This document shows, piece after piece, positions 27,263 through 35,828 of a stretch of 64,000 nt of DNA. Below the pieces are notes generated by a model that saw only the letters and a list, made by a program, of their open reading frames with translations, made no database searches and was not told the DNA's origin. Source of the DNA: JAAXPZ01 sp965215705 (GTDB lineage Bacteria > Campylobacterota > Campylobacteria > Campylobacterales > Sulfurovaceae); NCBI GenBank assembly GCA_965215705.1, contig CBDCEE010000003.1, forward strand, positions 1,178,001-1,242,000. Direction: 5' to 3'. Position 1 is the stretch's first letter. Every line of letters begins with the position of its first letter. Made by a program: the position numbers and the translations under genes.

Positions 27263-28632
27263 AGTTTACTAGACCCAAGTATAATGCACCAGTAACGACT
27301 ACCAGCAAAAGAAAATCTGTAAAAGTTGTCAAAAGAGAAAGTATTGCCGAAGGCACTACAGAGACTTTCTATTTCGAGCAAAGCAAATCTGAGGGGAGTA
27401 CCACTGCTACCCTTAGAAAGTCTATCACTTCAGTTTCAACAAATCATGGTGACAAATCACTCTACATCTGGGTATCCGATGATAGTTTTGATAGTGGATC
27501 AGGATGCAGCAAAAATAAATGTGTAACCCAAGACATGGTAGATGTATTTGCCGATACTTTCCTAAAGACAGGTAGTGACAATGATGTTTATGATTGGGTC
27601 ACCACTATCTATGGAGAAGAGTGGGGATCAGATGCAGTAACTGAAAACAGTAACCACATAGATGCCGATGATGCTATCCATATCTTACTAACAGATATCG
27701 ATGGAGACGATAGTGAAAATGGAGGTACAATAGGATATTTCTACGGTAAAGATAACTACAAAAAAAGTGTTATAGAGGGCTCCAATGAGCGTATTATGTT
27801 CTATGCAGATGCTGTGATGTTTGCCAATGAAGCAGGTGGAGATGGTGCTGGCTGGGACATCACTGATCCTTGGCCTATGGAGATGCTCTCCACCTTGGCA
27901 CATGAGTTTCAACATATGATTCATTTCTATCAAAAAACAGTTATGAGAGCAGAAAGTAATCCAACCAAGGCTTGGATTGATGAGATGATGGCAGAGACAA
28001 CAGAAGATGTGGTCGCTACCAAGCTACTACATCAAGGCCCTAGAGCAGTAGAGTATACAGACGGATCTGCTGGAGCTGCAGGTATCACAGAAGGAAGATA
28101 TCCACTTTTCAATCAGTATAATACCCGTACACTTACTACATGGAGTAGTGCCTCTAATGAAAATATGAAAGAGTATTCACAAGTAAGTGCCTTCGGAACA
28201 TTCCTCATCAGAAACTATGGCGGAGTCAAACTTCTCCATGATATGATGTATAATAGCTATACAGATAAAAGAGCGATTATGTATGCTATACACAAAGCAG
28301 ATAATGGAGAAGGCAAAACCTTTGATAATCTACTTCGAGAGTGGGGAATTGCAGTACTTATGTCTAGTGTAGAGAGTCCAACGGATGTACCTACCTATAA
28401 TACAGGAGACTTTACAATAGATAGCTACAGTGGTATTGATTATAAGCTAGGATCTATCAACTTCTTTAATTATGATCCAGAACCCACTACCCATGATCAC
28501 ATAGGTACTATTCCCAATCAAGGAAACTTTTACTACAAAGTGGGAGGAAATATGACTGGTACAGTAGATATCGATCTCAGTCTCAATAGCGACACTGAAG
28601 CTACACTTATCGTAAGGGATCCACTTGAGTAA
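27256..28632 (+). pseudogene. 5'-truncated M30-type (hyicolysin-like) zinc peptidase
   Basis: The frame opens directly after a stop at 27253-27255 and has no start codon with a ribosome site before ATG 27535, although the upstream codons look like real protein (KSLYIWVSDDSFDSGSGCS). The catalytic motif is LAHEFQHMIHF (HExxH) with a downstream WIDEMMAETTED as probable third ligand. The product from 27535 would be 365 residues. Signal peptide and N-terminal domain are missing, so the secreted enzyme is probably lost. The last codons overlap the next gene, a lipoprotein. Confidence 0.6.
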
Positions 28633-28960
28633 AAATATATTGATTATAATAAGTATGCTCTGGCTTACAGCTTGTGCTGAAAGCCCACAGACACAAAGAA
28701 CATCTAAGTCTGCACAGATATCGAAAGGAGAAGCCATGATACTTACAGGGGATATCGCTATGAGGGGCTCTTCACGTACTAGATTTTTATCTATTACTGA
28801 AGCAGGGAGCGGTATACAGTACAAAATTTTAAACCCACAGGCATACAACCTAGATAGCAAGCAAAATCATACTCTGACACTCAAGGTAAAGTTACATAAA
28901 GCAGCTATAGGCGCTGGATTTCCTGCGGAAATAGAAGTATTAGAGATTTTCAGTAAGTAA
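28625..28960 (+). CDS. Small lipoprotein of unknown function
   Basis: A 111-residue protein beginning at TTG 28625, inside the last codons of the peptidase frame. The hydrophobic N-terminus NILIIISMLWLTAC ends in a lipobox (LTAC), so it should be lipid-anchored. The mature part has alternating strands (LTLKVKLHKAAIGAGFPAEI) that suggest a small beta fold. No family recognised. Coupling to the peptidase frame suggests a once-shared role on the cell surface. It runs head-on into lptB, with 11 bases of overlap. Confidence 0.6.
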   Translation: MSKNILIIISMLWLTACAESPQTQRTSKSAQISKGEAMILTGDIAMRGSSRTRFLSITEAGSGIQYKILNPQAYNLDSKQNHTLTLKVKLHKAAIGAGFPAEIEVLEIFSK

Positions 28961-29672
28961 AACTCTCTCCCAGATAATACTTACGCACATTCTCATCTGC
29001 AGCGATCTCTTCGCTGCTTCCTGAGGCAAGCATGCGCCCGTCTTTCATCACATAGGCTCTGTCACAGATCCCTAAGGTCTCCCGTACATTGTGGTCTGTG
29101 ATCAGCACACCGATATCTAACGATACCAGCTGTTTGATGATCTCCTGGATATCGATCACTGCGATAGGATCTACACCGGCAAAAGGCTCATCCAGCAGGA
29201 GAAACTTGGGTTTGCCTACCAGTGCTCTTGCGATCTCTACCCTACGGCGTTCCCCTCCACTGAGCTGGATACCGATACGCTTTCTGATCGGTTCTATGTT
29301 AAAAAGTTCTAACAGTTTTTCTATACGCTGGCTTTGGCTTTCCTGATCCAAGCCTGCTGCTTCTGCCGCGATCAGAAGATTATCTTCCACACTCAGATCT
29401 TTGAAGATACTAGACTCTTGAGGCAGATACCCGATCCCGAGCCTGGCTCTGGCACTCAGGGTCCATGCAGTGATATCATTTCCATCCAGTATCACCTCTC
29501 CACTATTGGCTGCTGTCAGTCCACAGATCATATAGAATGTCGTAGTCTTACCTGCACCATTGGGTCCCAGCAGTCCTACCACTTCGCCACTGTTCACCTC
29601 CAAGGAGATATCCTTGACGATCGTCGCTTTTTTGATCATCTTGGAAAGGGCATGGGCTTGAAGTTTATGCAT
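28950..29672 (-). CDS. lptB: LPS export ABC ATPase
   Basis: A 240-residue ABC ATPase. Walker A is GPNGAGKTTTFYMI, the signature is LSGGERRRVEIARAL, and Walker B is FLLLDEPFAGVDP, followed by LITDHNVRETL. The ITDHNVRETL switch segment is diagnostic for LptB, which with LptF and LptG extracts lipopolysaccharide from the inner membrane. Length is standard. The start overlaps the end of tsaE by 8 bases. It marks the return of core genes after the mobile island. Confidence 0.95.
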   Translation of the reverse strand: MHKLQAHALSKMIKKATIVKDISLEVNSGEVVGLLGPNGAGKTTTFYMICGLTAANSGEVILDGNDITAWTLSARARLGIGYLPQESSIFKDLSVEDNLLIAAEAAGLDQESQSQRIEKLLELFNIEPIRKRIGIQLSGGERRRVEIARALVGKPKFLLLDEPFAGVDPIAVIDIQEIIKQLVSLDIGVLITDHNVRETLGICDRAYVMKDGRMLASGSSEEIAADENVRKYYLGESFTY

Positions 29673-30081
29673 CGATCTGCCTTATCATATATCTCCTACT
29701 CTCAGCATGTGGCTCTATCTCTATCTGATAAAGAGTATATCCTACCCCCAATAAAAAAGCCTTGAGTGCTTCACTCCCCCACTCTATCAGATGCCAACCC
29801 TCCTTCTCAAACTCCTCAAAAAGCCCTAGAGCCATGAACTCCTCATGCTCCAGACGATAGAGATCATAATGGTAGATCCCCTTGCCATAACAGTGCTGCA
29901 GTGAGAAGGTAGGAGAGGTCACCACACCTTCTATCCCTCTGGCTTTAGCGACAGCCTGAGTAAGCGTGGTTTTTCCAGCTGCAAGGTCACCACGGAGGAA
30001 GAGTATGGCATTGGAAGGTATGGTCTCTTGTAGATAGGTGACGACTTTCTCTAAGTCATTTAATGATGCTGTAATTTCCAT
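29665..30081 (-). CDS. tsaE: tRNA threonylcarbamoyladenosine biosynthesis ATPase
   Basis: A P-loop protein of 138 residues that works with TsaB and TsaD to make t6A37 in ANN-decoding tRNAs. Walker A is FLRGDLAAGKTTLTQA, and the family strings TSPTFSLQHCY, IYHYDLYRL and LIEWGSEAL are present. I chose ATG at 30081 (MEITASLND), which has AGGGA seven bases upstream; a longer frame to 30132 would run through a REP palindrome. It overlaps lptB downstream. Confidence 0.92.
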   Translation of the reverse strand: MEITASLNDLEKVVTYLQETIPSNAILFLRGDLAAGKTTLTQAVAKARGIEGVVTSPTFSLQHCYGKGIYHYDLYRLEHEEFMALGLFEEFEKEGWHLIEWGSEALKAFLLGVGYTLYQIEIEPHAESRRYMIRQIDA

Positions 30082-30091
30082 AATTTCCCTG

Positions 30092-30165
30092 TAGGGTGCG
30101 TTTGCCAACGCACCTCCATATCTCTTATTCATGCAAAAGGTGCGTTAGCAAACGCACCCTACGAC
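30092..30165. repeat. Palindromic repeat pair, family 2
   Basis: Two inverted arms, GTAGGGTGCGTTTGCCAACG at left and the reversed right arm GTAGGGTGCGTTTGCTAACG, are separated by about 24 bases. Each arm is a hairpin with an 8-bp GGTGCGTT stem. It lies between the trpD stop and the tsaE start. Single-arm relatives are at 33239-33262 and 42615-42636. This family is unrelated in sequence to the RAYT-linked repeats at 41 kb. Confidence 0.8.
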
Positions 30166-31145
30166 AATTGCCTGCTTACCTCAACGATCCTGTCCAGGTG
30201 CACCTTTGCCAAGCCACTCTCCAGCCCTGCTCGTACGATCTCGAAAGCCTCTTGCATATCTCTGGCTCTACCATCTGCATAGAGAGCAAAGCCTGCATTG
30301 AGAATGATAACATCCCTCTGAGCGTCTGTCGCTTCATTGTTGAAGATCGCTCGAGTAATGTTGGCATTGTCGATGGCATCTCCACCTAAGATCGCCTCTT
30401 TGGGAGCAGGCTTGAACCCCCACTCCTGAGGATCGATCACACCCTCAGAGATCACATCATTGGCCACATAGGCGAACTGTGTGGTCGTCGCCAGTGAGAT
30501 CTCATCCATCCCATCATCACTGCTGACCACATAGGCTCGCTCTACATCCAGCTCCTTGAGTGCCTGAGCCATGCGTAGGATATAGTCTGGTGAGAAGACA
30601 CCCAGTAGGTACTTTTTCGCTCCAGCTGGATTGGTGAGGGGGCCCAGGATATTGAAGATCGTACGATACTCGATAGACTTTCTTATGGGCATGAGGTGCT
30701 TCATCACAGGATGATGGTTCATCGCAAAGATAAAGCACCAGCCTGTCTCTTCCAGCATCCTCACCTGCTGTTCCGGTGTAAGATTGAGGTTGATCCCCAG
30801 TACATCCAGGACATCTGCTGCACCTGATTTGCTGGTGATGCTACGGCTTCCGTGCTTGGCTACTACAGAACCCAATGATGACAGGAGTAACGATACGGTG
30901 GTCGAGATATTGAAACTACCGCTCTTGTCTCCACCTGTACCGACCACATCGATCGCTCTGTCTTGTAAGGCTTTGGAGAGTGGGAGCTTGATAGAGTGTG
31001 AACGCATGATAGAGGCTGCTGTGGCGATCTCACCTGGTGTCTCACCTTTCTCATAGAGCTCTATGAGAAAGCTTCTGGCCTCCTCCCACTCCATCTCATT
31101 GTTAAACAGTTTTTCAAATCTCTCTCTGGAACTATATGTTGGCAT
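30159..31145 (-). CDS. trpD: Anthranilate phosphoribosyltransferase
   Basis: A 328-residue enzyme of tryptophan synthesis joining anthranilate to PRPP. The PRPP loop is VGTGGDKSGSFNISTTVS, followed by VAKHGSRSITSKSGAADVLD, a string diagnostic for TrpD. The middle has MKHLMPIRKSIEYRTIFNIL and GPLTNPAGAKKYLLGV. Length is usual. The rest of the trp pathway is not in the window. It lies ten bases downstream of an S4-domain gene and is followed by a family-2 palindrome. Confidence 0.95.
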   Translation of the reverse strand: MPTYSSRERFEKLFNNEMEWEEARSFLIELYEKGETPGEIATAASIMRSHSIKLPLSKALQDRAIDVVGTGGDKSGSFNISTTVSLLLSSLGSVVAKHGSRSITSKSGAADVLDVLGINLNLTPEQQVRMLEETGWCFIFAMNHHPVMKHLMPIRKSIEYRTIFNILGPLTNPAGAKKYLLGVFSPDYILRMAQALKELDVERAYVVSSDDGMDEISLATTTQFAYVANDVISEGVIDPQEWGFKPAPKEAILGGDAIDNANITRAIFNNEATDAQRDVIILNAGFALYADGRARDMQEAFEIVRAGLESGLAKVHLDRIVEVSRQLS

Positions 31146-31154
31146 GGGTTTCTC

Positions 31155-31400
31155 CTATACTTCTTTAACGTACGCTTCTTTTTGGCTCTTGGGTATCGAC
31201 TTGGTCTTGGGTATCTGCAACACCTCGTAGTGTTTGGCACCTTTGAGATACTCTATCGTGACTTTGTCTCCAATCTTGAGGTCTTTGGAGGCTTTGGCTT
31301 TCATGCCATTGACAAATACCACACCTGACTTGAGCATATCCGTAGCGATCGTGCGTCGCTTGACCACATTGACTGAACTAAGCCATTTATCTACACGCAT
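31155..31400 (-). CDS. S4-domain RNA-binding protein (Hsp15-like)
   Basis: An 81-residue protein that is almost only an S4 RNA-binding domain: MRVDKWLSSVNVVKRRTIA, then GVVFVNGMKAKASKDLKIGD and VTIEYLKGAKHYEVLQI. In Hsp15 this fold binds stalled 50S subunits carrying peptidyl-tRNA; other small S4 proteins have unknown RNA targets. ATG 31400 is chosen for the GAGGAGA just upstream; a longer frame would read through a REP sequence. It precedes trpD by ten bases. Confidence 0.85.
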   Translation of the reverse strand: MRVDKWLSSVNVVKRRTIATDMLKSGVVFVNGMKAKASKDLKIGDKVTIEYLKGAKHYEVLQIPKTKSIPKSQKEAYVKEV

Positions 31401-31419
31401 TTTATCTCCTCTTTGATTT

Positions 31420-31500
31420 CCCTTCGACAAGCTCAGGGAACGACCACAAGATATACGGTTGCTGATCCTGTCGAATGTGCGGCTGCTGAGCCTGTCGAAG
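31420..31500. repeat. REP-like repeat, family 3
   Basis: CCCTTCGACAAGCTCAGGG at 31420-31438 and CTGAGCCTGTCGAAG at 31486-31500 are inverted relative to each other, with a partial third unit (GATCCTGTCGAA) between. The CTTCGACAAGCTCAG core is a very widespread bacterial REP sequence. It fills the gap between the S4 gene and the next gene. A related copy is inside hisG at 47277. Confidence 0.8.
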
Positions 31501-31502
31501 CA

Positions 31503-31736
31503 TCATTGCTTGAATTCCTGCTCTGCCTTTTTGGCAGCATCCACACCGATGAACGAAAGCCCTTCGCCTACGATATGCCCTGATGCACGCAGCTGGGCAA
31601 AGACTTTTTTTGCCTCTGCCTTTTCATACATCCCCGTATCGATCAGGATCTCCATCACATCTTCCAAACTCTCTTCAGGTTTCTTTTTTAGAATACCCAG
31701 CAGTGTCACACGATGAAGAATATCCTCTAGATGCAT
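31503..31736 (-). CDS. Small conserved-looking protein, unknown
   Basis: A 77-residue acidic protein with no signal or membrane segment. Predicted helices in LEDVMEILIDTGMYEKAEAK and VFAQLRASGHIVGE followed by a short LSFIGVD strand resemble a small winged-helix fold. I do not recognise a family. Its start follows the dapD stop with a one-base overlap, so it is translated with dapD. Confidence 0.7.
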   Translation of the reverse strand: MHLEDILHRVTLLGILKKKPEESLEDVMEILIDTGMYEKAEAKKVFAQLRASGHIVGEGLSFIGVDAAKKAEQEFKQ

Positions 31737-32929
31737 TAGTGCAGCTCTGTATTGAGTACCACTTCTCTGGTACTTCTACGGGCAATGATCTCACCGGTAA
31801 GTGAGTTCTGTCGATAATGGATACCATCCAGACCCTGCAGCTCTACCCCTTTGAAAGTGGTTTTGTTCTCCAGTTTTGCTTTTGGATTGGCCGCTTGGAT
31901 CTTCACTAGGTCTTCTGGAGAAACCTTGATCTTGGTACCAGCCAGTACGGTGATACCCGCATCCACGATACAGGCATCACCCAATGGCAAGCCTGTCACT
32001 GAGTTGGCACCCAGCAGGGTATTTTCACCGATACTGATCGGATTGCCATCTGTACCACTGAGTACACCAAGGATGCTGGCACCACCACCCACATCTGAAC
32101 CTGCACCTACGATCGCCGAAGAGGAGATACGTCCCTCTACCATTACAGGGCCTAGGGTACCTGCATTGAAGTTGATATACGAGGCACCTGGCATCACTGT
32201 CGTACCTGGAGCAAGCTGTGCTCCCATACGGACTTTAGAGCTCTCCAAGATACGGGTATTGTCTGCGGGGATCACATGCTGTAGATAGCGTGGGAACTTA
32301 TCTACAGAATCAATCGTCGGATAGGTACTGTTGACCTTCATCTCGATCTCATTGGCACGCAGATATGCTAGCTCATATGGCTTGTTCCCTACCCATGCCA
32401 CATTGGGAAGTACTCCAAAAGCACCATCAAGTACGATCCCTCTGAGTGGTACTTTGCCTTGTGAAAGTGCATAGAGCTTGAGGTAGACGGACTCCACACT
32501 CTTGGGGCCTGCATCAGCAAAGAGGAAAGTGATACGGAAGTCTTTGGCGATATCCTCTTTCGCTGCGAGAGCCTTGATCACCTGTACGTTGCGATGTGCC
32601 TCACCTGTTGCTTCTGCCAGATAGGGAGCAAAAGCTGCCATAGCATTCTCAACAAAACGGTCATTGATCGTCGTTACGAACTCATCTCCGCTGAAGTCAA
32701 CCGTGGTGCCTGCCTCAGTCAATGCCTTGATAAAGACCGCTGCTGAACCATAATTCTCTGCCCAATTGACGATCGCATAGTTGGCTTGCAGTACTGCCTC
32801 AGCACTCAGCTGTCCTCTATCCACTCTGGCAATACCAAACGCCAACGGCTCTCTATAGCCTTCCATTGCCTTGGCTTCTTCTACCAATATCTTAAAATCT
32901 TCTGTGCTAGTAACGGTCTCTATTGCCAT
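31736..32929 (-). CDS. dapD: Tetrahydrodipicolinate N-succinyltransferase
   Basis: A 397-residue enzyme of the succinylase route to lysine and diaminopimelate. The C-terminal half is a left-handed beta helix of hexapeptide repeats: RMGAQLAPGTTVMPGASYIN, GPVMVEGRISSSAIVGAGSD, GGGASILGVLSG. The long N-terminal domain is typical of the Campylobacterota form rather than the roughly 275-residue E. coli form. I chose ATG 32929 (MAIETVTST) for the GGAGAC upstream. A small unknown gene follows. Confidence 0.93.
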   Translation of the reverse strand: MAIETVTSTEDFKILVEEAKAMEGYREPLAFGIARVDRGQLSAEAVLQANYAIVNWAENYGSAAVFIKALTEAGTTVDFSGDEFVTTINDRFVENAMAAFAPYLAEATGEAHRNVQVIKALAAKEDIAKDFRITFLFADAGPKSVESVYLKLYALSQGKVPLRGIVLDGAFGVLPNVAWVGNKPYELAYLRANEIEMKVNSTYPTIDSVDKFPRYLQHVIPADNTRILESSKVRMGAQLAPGTTVMPGASYINFNAGTLGPVMVEGRISSSAIVGAGSDVGGGASILGVLSGTDGNPISIGENTLLGANSVTGLPLGDACIVDAGITVLAGTKIKVSPEDLVKIQAANPKAKLENKTTFKGVELQGLDGIHYRQNSLTGEIIARRSTREVVLNTELH

Positions 32930-33043
32930 ATCGTAGTCTCCTGTAAATCTAATAAATAATGAGAGATGATTATACACGGATTTATTTAATATATCGGTGG
33001 TCTCTATTGTATATTTTGGGTGAAATAGTGTAAAATCCTCACT

Positions 33044-33199
33044 ATGAAACACTTACGAGGTCATACCAGACGTTACTTTTCATTGGCAGTAATCGCCATG
33101 TACTCTACACTGCACAAGCTCAGCCGCTGTGACAGTAACTACCAGTACCACTGCTATGCCTTCAAGATCGAAGAGTACAAAACCTCACCTCCTGCCTAA
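33044..33199 (+). CDS. Possible 51-residue small protein
   Basis: A short frame starting at ATG 33044 with product beginning MKHLRGHTRRYFSLAVIAMY; it is basic at the start and ends KTSPPA. A TAAAAT box lies about eight bases before the ATG and no ribosome site is visible, so any message would be almost leaderless. It lies between the dapD start and the TonB receptor gene. Arginine- and tyrosine-rich composition is protein-like, but the frame could be chance. Confidence 0.4.
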   Translation: MKHLRGHTRRYFSLAVIAMYSTLHKLSRCDSNYQYHCYAFKIEEYKTSPPA

Positions 33200-33238
33200 A
33201 CCCCTCCTAAAATAAATTTATAATTTCCAATAAACCCG

Positions 33239-33262
33239 TGGGGTGCATTTACTAATGCACTT
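33239..33262. repeat. Single palindrome related to family 2
   Basis: GGGGTGCATTTACTAATGCAC forms a 7-bp GTGCATT stem. It resembles the family-2 arms at 30 kb with GCG replaced by GCA. It lies about 40 bases before the TonB receptor start. Confidence 0.5.
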
Positions 33263-33299
33263 TTCATAGCATTATATTAAGACCCAACCAAGGAACACC

Positions 33300-35141
33300 A
33301 TGAAACAAACCGCCCTCAGCATCATTGCTGCAACCCTTCTTCTGAGCCCTGCTTTTGCTGCGGAGGATCTCGGAGAGATCATCGTCACCTCTACCAATAA
33401 ACTGCCACAAAAGGTCAAAAACAGCACTGCCAACATCACTGTCATCACGGCAGAAGATATCCAAGAGAGAGGGTACCAGAGTGTATCAGAAGTGCTCTCC
33501 CATACTGCAGGATTTGCCTTTAGCTCCAATGGCGGTGCAGGACAGACAAGTGCACTCTTTATCAGAGGGCTCAAGAGCGATAACCTTCTCATCCTGATAG
33601 ATGGGATACCTCTGACTGACTACACACAACCCTCTGCGGCTGCGTCACTGGAGCATATCTCAATCGAGTCTATCGAGAGGATAGAAGTCGTCAAAGGTGC
33701 CCAGAGTGGTATCTGGGGTGCCGGTGCAGCGGCAGGATCGATCAATATCATTACCAAGGGCGGCAACAGAGACTATGCAAGTGTCACATTCAAGGCTGGT
33801 TCACACGGTACCTACGGTATCGGTCTGGATATTTCCAAAAAATTTGACGAAGGTGCATTGTTTATCGGTGGAAATATCCTAGACACAGATAGCTTCTCTG
33901 CCCTCTCTCCTGAAGATGCCGAAAAGGATGGATACAGAAACAGAGATTTTCACATCAAAACATCTCTGAATGTAGATGCTTACAGCCATGTCTCGTTTTT
34001 CCTACACACCTACAAAGGCACCTTTGATTTCGACTCCAACAACGATGCCAACGACATCAGCGCCACAGGAGAGAGTGACCAGACACTCTTTGGTTTTGGG
34101 TATCAGTACCAAAAAGAGGCACTGACCGTAGATGCCAAGATCACACACAGAAACATAGAAAGAAACCTGCAGGGTACGGGAGCATGGGGACCATGGACAT
34201 TTGATACCGAAGGCAAAAGCACCCATTATTCACTGACAGGGAACTACAATTTCAACCCGCTACAATCCCTCTCAATCGGTATAGAACACACCATCAACAA
34301 AGCCAAAACAGCCAGCAATGAGATTGAGTTTAAAAACTCTGCCGTCTTTGCCAGCTATACCCATACTCTGGATCATTTACTTGGTGCAAAGACCACATTC
34401 AATGCAGTGGTACGCTATGATGATTTCGATAAATTCGATGACAAAAGCACCTACCGTATCGGTATCAAACGTGAATATGATGTGATAAAAGGACTACACA
34501 ACTCTGTTAATGTTTACACAGGATACAAAGCTCCCAGCCTCTTTCAGTTGAGCAAGACTAGAGGTACACTTACTCCAGAGAGTATCGAAGGACTTGAGCT
34601 CTCTATAGGATACAAAAACCTTCTCAATATCACCTATTTTAGTAATAAAATTACAGACAAAATAGATTCTGCCAAAGATTCGGCAACATCTATGACCTAC
34701 TACTTCAACAACGGAGACGGTGTCAAAACCACTGGTATCGAACTAAGCGGAGAGTATGCCTTTGGAGAGAGTGGCTTTATACTGGGTGCCCACTTTACCC
34801 ATATGCTTGACTTTGAGGATGACAGTGGTAAAGCAGCACAGAGAGTACCTGAAAACAGTGGCAACTTGACTCTCGACTACTACTTCAACGATGACTCACA
34901 TATCGGTGTCATCGCCAACTATGTAGGAAAAAGAAGAGATCTCGACTACAGTACCTGGCCTGCCAGTGATGTCACATTGGACAGTTATAGTACAGTCGAT
35001 CTCACCTACAACACCCAATTCAATGAGAACCTTAGCCTGACAGTGACGGCAAAAAATATCTTTGATAAACAGTATGAAACTGTCAAAGGCTACAGCACTG
35101 AGGGTAGAAGTATTTATGCTACAATGGAATATAGGTTTTAG
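33300..35141 (+). CDS. TonB-dependent outer-membrane receptor (BtuB-like)
   Basis: A 613-residue outer-membrane transporter. A signal peptide ending SPAFA precedes a TonB-box-like stretch EIIVTSTN. The plug domain follows (VITAEDIQERGYQSVSEVLS, FIRGLKSDNLLILIDGIPL, ERIEVVKGAQSGIWGAGAAA), then a 22-strand-type barrel ending in an aromatic residue (ATMEYRF). The size and the short plug resemble BtuB and related cobalamin or catecholate receptors; the ligand is not certain, and I saw no cobalamin riboswitch upstream. ATG 33300 has AAGGAAC upstream. Confidence 0.9.
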   Translation: MKQTALSIIAATLLLSPAFAAEDLGEIIVTSTNKLPQKVKNSTANITVITAEDIQERGYQSVSEVLSHTAGFAFSSNGGAGQTSALFIRGLKSDNLLILIDGIPLTDYTQPSAAASLEHISIESIERIEVVKGAQSGIWGAGAAAGSINIITKGGNRDYASVTFKAGSHGTYGIGLDISKKFDEGALFIGGNILDTDSFSALSPEDAEKDGYRNRDFHIKTSLNVDAYSHVSFFLHTYKGTFDFDSNNDANDISATGESDQTLFGFGYQYQKEALTVDAKITHRNIERNLQGTGAWGPWTFDTEGKSTHYSLTGNYNFNPLQSLSIGIEHTINKAKTASNEIEFKNSAVFASYTHTLDHLLGAKTTFNAVVRYDDFDKFDDKSTYRIGIKREYDVIKGLHNSVNVYTGYKAPSLFQLSKTRGTLTPESIEGLELSIGYKNLLNITYFSNKITDKIDSAKDSATSMTYYFNNGDGVKTTGIELSGEYAFGESGFILGAHFTHMLDFEDDSGKAAQRVPENSGNLTLDYYFNDDSHIGVIANYVGKRRDLDYSTWPASDVTLDSYSTVDLTYNTQFNENLSLTVTAKNIFDKQYETVKGYSTEGRSIYATMEYRF

Positions 35142-35189
35142 GTAATTGGTAATTGGTAATTGGTAATTGGTAATTGGTAATTGGTAATT
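35141..35189 (+). repeat. Seven perfect 7-base tandem repeats
   Basis: GGTAATT is repeated exactly seven times, beginning with the last base of the receptor stop codon and ending just before a GAGGATGAC ribosome-site-like sequence. Such a tract is prone to slippage. It does not lie in a frame of a known gene, so any effect would be on spacing or transcription. Confidence 0.95.
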
Positions 35190-35199
35190 GGAGGATGAC

Positions 35200-35262
35200 A
35201 TGGTAGAGATAAAACAATTCTTAAATAATAAAAGCTTTTTGCAAAAAGGGCAAACATGCTAA
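35200..35262 (+). CDS. Possible 20-residue leader-like peptide
   Basis: ATG 35200 follows GAGGATGAC and encodes MVEIKQFLNNKSFLQKGQTC before a TAA. That stop overlaps the start of the next membrane-protein gene in an ATGCTAA arrangement. It may be a coupling peptide for the next gene or the remnant of a longer gene. It is too short to judge alone. Confidence 0.35.
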   Translation: MVEIKQFLNNKSFLQKGQTC

Positions 35263-35828
35263 CCCTCAATCCCACCTGGTTTATCCGCTACAAGTTCTTC
35301 AACTCCCTTTTTTTGGGGCTTAGTGTGGGTACGATCTTTACGATCTATGCACCACTCAAACCCTCTATCTACTCTATCGGAGGGATCGCTTTGGCTGTCG
35401 GGATGCTGATCGTGGCACAGCTTTATCATCAGATACTCAACACCCAATGGTTCTACCGTATCTCTCTACTCGTTGAGATCACACTACTTCTGGCTGTGGG
35501 CTATTTTCTCCTCTTTCCCTATACCTACCAGACAGCACTACTGGTCTATCTGGGCTACCAGTTCACCTTTGTCTTTGGCTCCTATCTGGTACGGGCAGAG
35601 ACTCTCATCATCCAAAAAGACACCATTCTGACAACACTTGATACCGCCAAACAGCTAGGATATTTGGTAGGGATGGGGATCTCTTATCTATTCTATAAAG
35701 GTTTGGAGCAGTATGGCATTACTGAAAACCAGACAAAGGTATATGATCTACACTACCTGCTACTGGGTGTAGAGGTTATCATTATACTGCTTATCTTGAA
35801 GAGTTTTGGAAGAGCTAAAACAGCATAA
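35256..35828 (+). CDS. Integral membrane protein of unknown function
   Basis: A 190-residue protein with about five membrane helices, e.g. FFNSLFLGLSVGTIFTIYAP, IGGIALAVGMLIVAQLY, ISLLVEITLLLAVGYFLLF and LLLGVEVIIILLIL. The pattern recalls half of a major-facilitator transporter, but no signature motif supports it. The start has no strong ribosome site of its own and may depend on the short frame ending here. It converges on moeA with a 14-base overlap. Confidence 0.7.
   Translation: MLTLNPTWFIRYKFFNSLFLGLSVGTIFTIYAPLKPSIYSIGGIALAVGMLIVAQLYHQILNTQWFYRISLLVEITLLLAVGYFLLFPYTYQTALLVYLGYQFTFVFGSYLVRAETLIIQKDTILTTLDTAKQLGYLVGMGISYLFYKGLEQYGITENQTKVYDLHYLLLGVEVIIILLILKSFGRAKTA

Larger units (their letters stand above)
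18240..28949 (+). mobile_element. GInt-type genomic island with decayed cargo (bounds approximate)
   Basis: An AT-rich block between ssb and lptB. Its left end holds four overlapping genes in the ginABCD order, three tyrosine recombinases and a small coiled-coil protein, which is the defining operon of GInt islands. Cargo to the right is a truncated brxL, an IS21-family element, an IS1595-type transposase fragment, a 5'-truncated peptidase and a lipoprotein. I did not find convincing flanking direct repeats, so the right boundary is only the start of core genes at lptB. The peptidase and lipoprotein may be older resident genes. Confidence 0.6.

Noticed and set aside
18223..28949. Clear attachment-site direct repeats around the island
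   Set aside because: I compared the ssb end with sequence after ginD and before lptB and saw no convincing repeat, so the island ends are left approximate.
33200..33299. Cobalamin riboswitch before the BtuB-like receptor
   Set aside because: The gap is too short and I see no conserved B12-box sequence.
35141..35189. CRISPR-like array
   Set aside because: Units are 7 bases with no spacers; it is a simple tandem repeat.
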